NCBI GenBank assembly: GCA_038217425.1
Contig: JBBQPM010000136.1
Coordinates: forward strand, 1-18,093
Source of the DNA: JAIEPT01 sp038217425
GTDB lineage: Bacteria; Planctomycetota; Planctomycetia; Gemmatales; Gemmataceae
DNA: 18,093 nt
Reading direction: 5' to 3'
The notes under the pieces were generated by a model. It did not search any database, was not told the DNA's origin, and saw only the letters and a program-made list of their open reading frames with translations. Positions within the stretch are counted from its first letter, which is position 1; each line of letters opens with the position of its first letter. Shown in pieces: positions 18,080-18,093 of this stretch. The translations under genes were made by a program, and so were the position numbers.

Positions 18080-18093
18080 ATGGCTCTGAGTAT
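18080..18093 (+). CDS. Start of a gene leaving the window (MALS...)
   Basis: An ATG with AGGAGG 6 bases upstream opens a frame reading M-A-L-S up to the window edge. Only four full codons are visible, so the product cannot be named. The hairpin enclosing the ribosome binding site makes a transposase one possibility. Confidence 0.5.

Overview
The window looks like chromosomal DNA of a planctomycete, probably from the Pirellulales/Gemmatales side of the phylum. The pointers are the high GC content, an ECF sigma factor paired with a transmembrane Ser/Thr kinase that carries an H-x3-C-x2-C motif, a surface protein with the planctomycete-style N-terminus (basic stretch, then LESLEARDVMS), and large multi-domain hybrid histidine kinases. 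No rRNA, tRNA or CRISPR array was seen. Taxonomy is inferred from protein character, not from a marker gene.

Layout. (1) 1-10011, plus strand: three consecutive hybrid histidine kinases. The first is cut by the window edge. It carries at least nine near-identical 92-residue HAMP units, the arrangement of fungal group III (Nik1/Os-1) osmosensor kinases, followed by GAF, HisKA, HATPase and three receivers. The second is REC-GAF-HisKA-HATPase-REC and the third is REC-PAS-PAS-HisKA-HATPase-REC. None has a DNA-binding output domain. An 88-bp long-stem inverted repeat separates the first two. (2) 10076-11098, minus strand: a peptidoglycan-binding-like protein with a proline linker and an HELGH zinc-metallopeptidase-like domain. 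(3) 11270-15345, plus strand: a likely operon of an ECF sigma factor, a Ser/Thr kinase fused through one transmembrane helix to a DJ-1/PfpI-like domain, and a surface/secreted protein with another PfpI-like domain plus RTX calcium-binding repeats. A strong terminator follows. (4) 15426-16226: a scar region. Two short gene 5' ends in opposite orientations meet at one breakpoint, followed by an internally deleted IS3-family element with both terminal inverted repeats still recognisable and a 22-bp-stem hairpin inside it. (5) 16227-16693 is mostly featureless. (6) 16694-17977, plus strand: a patatin-like phospholipase of visibly lower GC. (7) 18027-18093: a hairpin enclosing the Shine-Dalgarno of a gene that starts at 18080 and leaves the window.

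Working together. The three hybrid kinases may form one phosphorelay hub whose final output lies elsewhere. The sigma/kinase/PfpI-RTX block is the most novel-looking part. A sensor kinase carries outside the membrane a fold resembling that of the surface protein encoded next door. The surface copy keeps the Cys-His nucleophile pair typical of PfpI hydrolases, while the kinase copy has Cys-Ala. This suggests a sensing domain derived from an enzyme and an enzyme-like surface partner, possibly controlled by the adjacent sigma factor. That link is inference.
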